From the NCBI RefSeq assembly GCF_029350975.1, contig NZ_JARKMR010000002.1, positions 248,001 through 312,000 on the forward strand: a DNA stretch of 64,000 bases, read 5' to 3'. Numbering within the stretch: position 1 is the first letter of the stretch; each line of letters begins with the position of its first letter. The position numbers were made by a program, and so were the translations under genes. The stretch comes from Maribacter zhoushanensis (GTDB lineage: Bacteria > Bacteroidota > Bacteroidia > Flavobacteriales > Flavobacteriaceae). The notes beneath the pieces are model-generated. The model worked only from the letters and a program-made list of their open reading frames with translations. It was not told where the DNA came from and made no database searches. Shown here piece by piece: positions 60,265 to 64,000 of this stretch.

Positions 60265-61505
60265 TGCGGTCAACATCATTTTACTTTTTTATTTGTGTAT
60301 TGTTCGGTTTGCTAATGGGTTGCAAGGATGGATTTAAAAAACCAAAGCCGGAAGCGCCTATAGTTGTGGTAGAAAAAATGAAATCTCCCGCAGCGGCATC
60401 AAGCGCATTGCCACATCTTATGTCCAATAGAGATGTTACGCTACTTTCTTGGGTAGAAACTTCTAACGACACTTTAGCGACCATGCGTTATTCAGAACTG
60501 ATTGATGGGGAGTGGCAAAATCCACAAAATATACTGAGTGGTACAGATTGGTTTGTTAATTGGGCAGATTATCCTATGATTTCTGAAAACAATGGTAATT
60601 TGTGGTCTCATATATTAAAAAAATCTACTGAGGGTACATATTCTTATGATATAAAGACAAATGTTAAGCCTAAAGGTGCAACTGTTTGGAAGACAGACAT
60701 ACCCTTACATACAGATGGCACACCTACGGAGCATGGCTTTGTAAGTATTGTGCCCTATAACAATAACTTTTTTGTGAATTGGCTTGATGGTAGAAATACC
60801 GAGGAAAATGAAGCGGGCGAGCGTGGAGCAATGACGTTAAGAGGCGGAGTAGTCTCTACAACGGGAAAGCTATTACAGGAATATGAATTAGATGCTAAAA
60901 CCTGTGATTGCTGCCAGACAACTTCTGCCATTACCGATAATGGTCCGGTTGTAATCTATCGTGACCGCTCAGACGATGAAATTCGCGATATTAGTATAGT
61001 TCGCCAAGTAAAAGGGGAGTGGACTACACCTAAAGTAATACATGAAGATGATTGGCAGATCAAAGGTTGTCCGGTTAACGGTCCTAAAGTTGATGCTTTG
61101 GGTAATAATTTGGTAGTAGCTTGGTTCACCGGAGCTTCAAAAAAGCAAAAAGTGCAAATCGCTTTCTCTGCTGATGGTGGTGCAGAATTTACAGAACCAG
61201 TTATTATTGCCGAAGGTACAATTATGGGGCGTGTAGATGTACTTTGGATGGATGAAGATAATGCTGTAGTCAGTTGGATGGAAGCCAATGACAAAACTGC
61301 CTTGTTCAAAGCAATGGTCGTAAACAAAAATGGGACCGTTTCTAAAAGTCAGTTGATTACAGAAATGGCGGATTCCCGAAAATCCGGATTTCCGCAAATG
61401 GAAATAATGGAAGAAACCCTATATTTTGCTTGGACCGAGCAAGTAGGTGCCGTCACTCAAGTACGTACTGCAAAAATGGACGTAGCTCCTTTTATGTTTA
61501 ATTAA
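60264..61505 (+). CDS. Sialidase-like beta-propeller lipoprotein with a Cys-rich motif
   Basis: 413 residues. Lipoprotein signal (CVLFGLLMGCKDG). The rest looks like a sialidase/BNR-type propeller (LLSWVETSNDTLATMRYSEL, ADGGAEFTEPVIIAEG, Asp-box-like strands), with a striking TCDCCQTTSA and a further GCPVNGP. Typical sialidase Arg triad is not obvious, so the enzyme label is not certain. Coupled to a TlpA gene by a one-base overlap; a redox-maintained metal site is one reading. Confidence 0.75.
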   Translation: MRSTSFYFFICVLFGLLMGCKDGFKKPKPEAPIVVVEKMKSPAAASSALPHLMSNRDVTLLSWVETSNDTLATMRYSELIDGEWQNPQNILSGTDWFVNWADYPMISENNGNLWSHILKKSTEGTYSYDIKTNVKPKGATVWKTDIPLHTDGTPTEHGFVSIVPYNNNFFVNWLDGRNTEENEAGERGAMTLRGGVVSTTGKLLQEYELDAKTCDCCQTTSAITDNGPVVIYRDRSDDEIRDISIVRQVKGEWTTPKVIHEDDWQIKGCPVNGPKVDALGNNLVVAWFTGASKKQKVQIAFSADGGAEFTEPVIIAEGTIMGRVDVLWMDEDNAVVSWMEANDKTALFKAMVVNKNGTVSKSQLITEMADSRKSGFPQMEIMEETLYFAWTEQVGAVTQVRTAKMDVAPFMFN

Positions 61506-61968
61506 CCGAGATTAACTCTACATCAAATACTAGAACAGAGCCACCAGGTATACCGTTAAAATCAAAACTACCATAACCTAAATGGGCCGGTACAAGTAAT
61601 ACACCGTTGCCACCTTCATTAAGTAATTGAATACCTTCTGTCCATCCAGCAATTACCTGATCAAGACCAATGGACAAGCCATCTGCACTTTGGTCAAAAA
61701 CGGAACCATCTAGAAAATAACCTCTGTAGGCAACGGTAACATTAGAAGATGCGGTCGGTTTATCGCCATCGCCTTGATTTTCTATAATATAATGAAGTCC
61801 AGAAGCCGTTGTTTGAGATTCTAATTCATTGGCTTCTAAATATGCGTTGATCTGCTCTTCGTTAATAGCGGTATAATCTACAGCCTCAACAACAGTAGGT
61901 GAAGCATCGTCAGAAAATCCACAAGACACTAAAGTGGTCGCAAGAAAAAGGATAGCAATATATTTCAT
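61498..61968 (-). CDS. FKBP-type peptidyl-prolyl isomerase lipoprotein
   Basis: 156 residues from ATG 61968 (MKYIAILFLATTLVSCGF: lipoprotein signal); the longer frame from 62037 is rejected. FKBP core: GLHYIIENQGDGDKPTASSNV, then VAYRGYFLDGSVFDQ, EGIQLLNEGGNGVLLVPAHLGYG and VLVFDVELIS. Extracytoplasmic foldase. The last 8 bp overlap the convergent propeller gene. Confidence 0.9.
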   Translation of the reverse strand: MKYIAILFLATTLVSCGFSDDASPTVVEAVDYTAINEEQINAYLEANELESQTTASGLHYIIENQGDGDKPTASSNVTVAYRGYFLDGSVFDQSADGLSIGLDQVIAGWTEGIQLLNEGGNGVLLVPAHLGYGSFDFNGIPGGSVLVFDVELISVN

Positions 61969-62062
61969 ATGATTTTTTTTGGGGAAGATAAAGCCTAGCT
62001 TAAATACCGTGAAATGATTTAAGAAGTATTTAACCATTAAGAATGGTATAATAGCTAGTATG

Positions 62063-62260
62063 TTACGCTATAAAAGTGTTTACTGAAAAACGAACGCTAC
62101 AATTCTTGTACAGGTATTTTTGAAATTTAATGGCATGAGATTGCGATTCAAAAATAACGGCTTCTGTAATGCTGTTCGCTAAAACAAGATGCCCAATAAG
62201 GTATTCTACGTAATAGGTGTTGTTTTCAGAAAGAAGAACAAAATTTGGTTTGGTCGTCAC
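62063..62260 (-). CDS. Small hypothetical protein
   Basis: 65 residues, no signal peptide. It has one semi-hydrophobic stretch (VEYLIGHLVLANSITEAVIF). A plausible stand-alone gene in the 130-bp region between the FKBP lipoprotein and the cold-shock leader; nothing else supports it. Confidence 0.42.
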   Translation of the reverse strand: MTTKPNFVLLSENNTYYVEYLIGHLVLANSITEAVIFESQSHAIKFQKYLYKNCSVRFSVNTFIA

Positions 62261-62426
62261 GTTTATTATTTTACGATACTAAAATAAAGCATTTATTTAA
62301 GTGATCCTAATTTTTTTGAAATTCCTTGTTAAATGTTCATTCTATTAGGGTTGTGATCTACAGTTATCAATTAATAGTGTAGTTTATGCGAACTGTTATA
62401 AAGAAGGTGCTGAACTAAAATAATTT

Positions 62427-62456
62427 TTGAGTTTTTAATTTTTGGCATTATAATTG
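62427..62456 (+). promoter_or_regulatory. Candidate cspA promoter
   Basis: TTG at 62427-62429 and TATAATTG at 62449-62456, 19 bp apart, approximate the -33/-7 consensus. The ATG is 43 bp downstream; the leader is AT-rich. Confidence 0.38.
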
Positions 62457-62498
62457 TAACTTCTTCAGTAATTATTAATATCAAATTATATTACATTT

Positions 62499-62693
62499 AT
62501 GAGTACAGGAACAGTTAAATTCTTCAACGATGCTAAAGGCTTCGGGTTTATTACAGAAGAAGGTTCAACGAACGATCATTTCGTTCACATTTCAGGATTA
62601 GTTGATGAGATTCGCGAAGGCGATGAAGTAGAATTCGAACTAACCCAAGGAAAAAAAGGTTTAAACGCAGTTAACGTTAGAGTTATAGAATAA
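62499..62693 (+). CDS. Cold-shock-domain RNA chaperone
   Basis: 64 residues: GTVKFFNDAKGFGFITEEGS with RNP1 KGFGFIT and RNP2 DHFVHISG, a single OB-fold cold-shock domain of usual length. It binds single-stranded RNA and DNA. A strong terminator (62699-62731) follows. Confidence 0.95.
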   Translation: MSTGTVKFFNDAKGFGFITEEGSTNDHFVHISGLVDEIREGDEVEFELTQGKKGLNAVNVRVIE

Positions 62694-62698
62694 ACTTC

Positions 62699-62731
62699 AA
62701 AAAGTCCGTCAGCAATGACGGACTTTTTTTT
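62699..62731 (+). terminator. Intrinsic terminator after the cold-shock gene
   Basis: AAAAGTCCGTC/GACGGACTTTT with a 6-nt loop and eight T. Confidence 0.88.
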
Positions 62732-62872
62732 GGTACACTATCCAAATAAGGTCTAGACAGCCTAATCTTTAAAATGTCTACCATCTTTTTAGATGTCTCA
62801 AGGTAAGTGCAATCTTGTAACGCCTTGTTAACAACACGTAATACCATTATTAACTATATATATTATAAACAC

Positions 62873-63310
62873 ATGTTAAATCAATTAAAGCAAATGGCAA
62901 TTCAAAAATTGCAAGAAACAATGAGCGCAAATTCTTTAAATTCTGAAGCTACTAGCGGAGCTGCCGAAGAAGGAGCTTCTTCACTAATCAATAGTCTTAT
63001 GGAAAATGTAAGTGCTGGCGATTTAAGTGCGGTAACAAGCTTATTTTCAAATGACGGTAATGCGACAGAAGACAGCGGTATCGTTCAAAATTTAAAAGGA
63101 AAATTAGCTGAAATACTAGAAAGTAAAGGTATGAACGCTGAAGAAGCGCAAGCGGAAGCTAGCAATGTTGCACCAGGATTGGTAGATAGTCTAAAAGAAA
63201 AGTTTTTATCTAACGAAGCTTCAGATTCGGCTTTTAGTTTAGAAAACCTTAGCGGTTTAGTTGGTGGTGATGCCGGTAGCTTACTAGACAAGGCAAAAGG
63301 ACTTTTCTAA
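62873..63310 (+). CDS. Hypothetical acidic Ala/Ser-rich protein
   Basis: 145 residues from ATG 62873 (the frame is open from 62807 but upstream codons have no signal and no ATG family support). Acidic, Ala/Ser/Glu-rich: QKLQETMSANSLNSEATSG, LKGKLAEILESKGMNAEEAQ. It lies between the csp gene and a terminator pair. Family not recognised; may be a DUF937-like protein. Confidence 0.6.
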   Translation: MLNQLKQMAIQKLQETMSANSLNSEATSGAAEEGASSLINSLMENVSAGDLSAVTSLFSNDGNATEDSGIVQNLKGKLAEILESKGMNAEEAQAEASNVAPGLVDSLKEKFLSNEASDSAFSLENLSGLVGGDAGSLLDKAKGLF

Positions 63311-63339
63311 GAGAAATTACTTTTAGCATAGTACATATG

Positions 63340-63371
63340 AAACCGCTCAGTAATGAGCGGTTTTTTTATGC
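63340..63371 (+). terminator. Intrinsic terminator, copy A of a 32-nt identical repeat
   Basis: AACCGCTCA/TGAGCGGTT with a small loop and seven T. The 32 nt are exactly the same at 63812-63843. Confidence 0.85.
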
Positions 63372-63481
63372 CTAAAAGCTAAATATGATTTTTGTGTATT
63401 ACGTCTAATTTTTAAGGAAACTTTATTTTTTAACACAATCAATTGAAAAATGACACGTTAATTATACAAAATAAATGGTTT

Positions 63482-63790
63482 ATGAAAATATCGATAAGTT
63501 CCCAAAAAGTAGCTGTTTTAACCGAATTAGAAAGAAAAAGAAAATCGGTAGAGCAATTATTAATGAAGATGGAATCTTATTTGTATGAGCCACAGACACC
63601 TAGTGGCTTTGAGAAAAAACAAAATTTAAAAACTACTATCAACCGTACGGCAACTAGTACAGATGCTTTACTGGAATTATTAAAGATGAACGATATTTCT
63701 ATTATGGAAAGTATGGATGATGTAGAACGCCAAATTGAAGAATGCTACGCCCTAGAACTAGAAGTGGCAAAGTATGTACTCAACAGATAA
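63482..63790 (+). CDS. Hypothetical protein, SYLYEP family member 2
   Basis: 102 residues from ATG 63482; a TTG at 63443 would add 13. Helical and charged, with ESYLYEPQTPSGFEKKQNLK, the same phrase as in the protein at 57709. It sits between two identical terminators (63340-63371 and 63812-63843), suggesting it moved or duplicated with its terminator. Function unknown. Confidence 0.55.
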   Translation: MKISISSQKVAVLTELERKRKSVEQLLMKMESYLYEPQTPSGFEKKQNLKTTINRTATSTDALLELLKMNDISIMESMDDVERQIEECYALELEVAKYVLNR

Positions 63791-63811
63791 AATTAAGCCT
63801 ATATATTATTT

Positions 63812-63843
63812 AAACCGCTCAGTAATGAGCGGTTTTTTTATGC
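63812..63843 (+). terminator. Intrinsic terminator, copy B of the 32-nt repeat
   Basis: Same 32 nt as at 63340-63371; ends the SYLYEP member 2 gene. Confidence 0.85.
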
Positions 63844-63973
63844 ACAATAGACAAGTATTAAGCGGTTAAGATTTAAAAATTGTAAGGATTTGGTGTTTAA
63901 AATAGGGTAGTAGGTACACTAAAACATATTTTCAAAAGTTTTATATGTACAGCAACTTTTAATAGAATTTTTG

Positions 63974-64000
63974 ATGAATACCTTATTACCGATCTTAAAA
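63974..64000 (+). CDS. Possible start of the next gene, cut by the window end
   Basis: ATG 63974 opens nine codons that run to the last base without a stop (MNTLLPILK). It is preceded by an AT-rich stretch. Too short for any assignment. Confidence 0.25.

Noticed and set aside
60264..61505. Confident sialidase assignment for the propeller lipoprotein
   Set aside because: The propeller pattern is present but the Arg triad and catalytic Tyr/Asp are not evident, so only the fold is claimed.
63340..63843. Repeated 32-nt element as a CRISPR or a mobile repeat
   Set aside because: Only two copies, 472 bp apart, no spacers, and each copy forms a proper intrinsic terminator.
1..64000. tRNA, rRNA, IS elements and transposases
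   Set aside because: Looked for T-loop and anticodon patterns, 16S/23S cores, DDE-type genes and terminal inverted repeats; none were found.

Overview
The window is about 64 kb of AT-rich chromosome from a member of the Bacteroidota, most probably a marine Flavobacteriaceae (a Maribacter/Zobellia/Cellulophaga-like relative). The family assignment is inference. It rests on lipoproteins and DUF families typical of flavobacteria (DUF4252, DUF4251, DUF4369-TlpA, LVIVD-repeat, ThuA), a fused E1alpha-E1beta 2-oxoacid dehydrogenase, a MutS2 without Smr domain, and several copies of the Bacteroidota -7 promoter element TAnnTTTG. No rRNA, tRNA, CRISPR array, insertion sequence or prophage was seen.

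Layout. 0-7.3 kb: EamA exporter, the panB-lspA-rluA run, ThuA lipoprotein and a 2-keto-3-deoxygluconate kinase behind an attenuator-like hairpin. 7.3-12.8 kb: two secreted alpha/beta hydrolases, an SDR-cupin pair with a TetR regulator and palindromic operators, and a translationally coupled pair of related membrane proteins. 12.8-16 kb: a DNA-repair island (radical SAM TIGR03916-like protein, TIGR03915-like partner, a small overlapping ORF) divergent from an XRE/S24 LexA-like regulator, with three operator repeats between them. 16.5-18.2 kb: a GluR0-type glutamate-receptor channel and a LURP-one gene whose second codon is a stop. 18.3-35.8 kb: mostly housekeeping (ggt, acpH-like, glmM, LpxL-like acyltransferase, rhomboid, TlpA, D-lactate-dehydrogenase-like oxidase, metallophosphoesterase, aroC, DAACS symporter). 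35.9-48.3 kb: DCC protein, mutS2, ung, a response regulator, ppk1, a nucleoside phosphorylase, SUI1, a 2OG oxygenase and the branched-chain E1 fusion. The palindrome ATCGTATACGAT occurs four times between 36.0 and 51.1 kb.

49.8-55.5 kb holds the most distinctive system: a tight seven-gene operon encoding an FAD-dependent oxidoreductase, a methyltransferase, a type III polyketide synthase, a FabI/FabL-type enoyl reductase, a hot-dog dehydratase, a beta-ketoacyl-ACP synthase and a dedicated ACP. The set resembles a phenolic-lipid (alkylresorcinol/alkylpyrone) pathway that builds its own fatty starter and then methylates and oxidises the product. Its product cannot be read from sequence.

55.5-64 kb: TerC, small secreted or coiled proteins belonging to two local paralogous families (the LDxxDISD family and the SYLYEP family), HPF, DUF4251, two FKBPs, a TlpA protein coupled to a Cys-rich propeller lipoprotein, a cold-shock protein, and a 32-nt terminator present in two identical copies flanking one SYLYEP gene. 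Starts were moved from the longest open frame where a signal peptide, domain boundary or neighbour made that necessary. All family assignments are from reading the sequence, without database searches.
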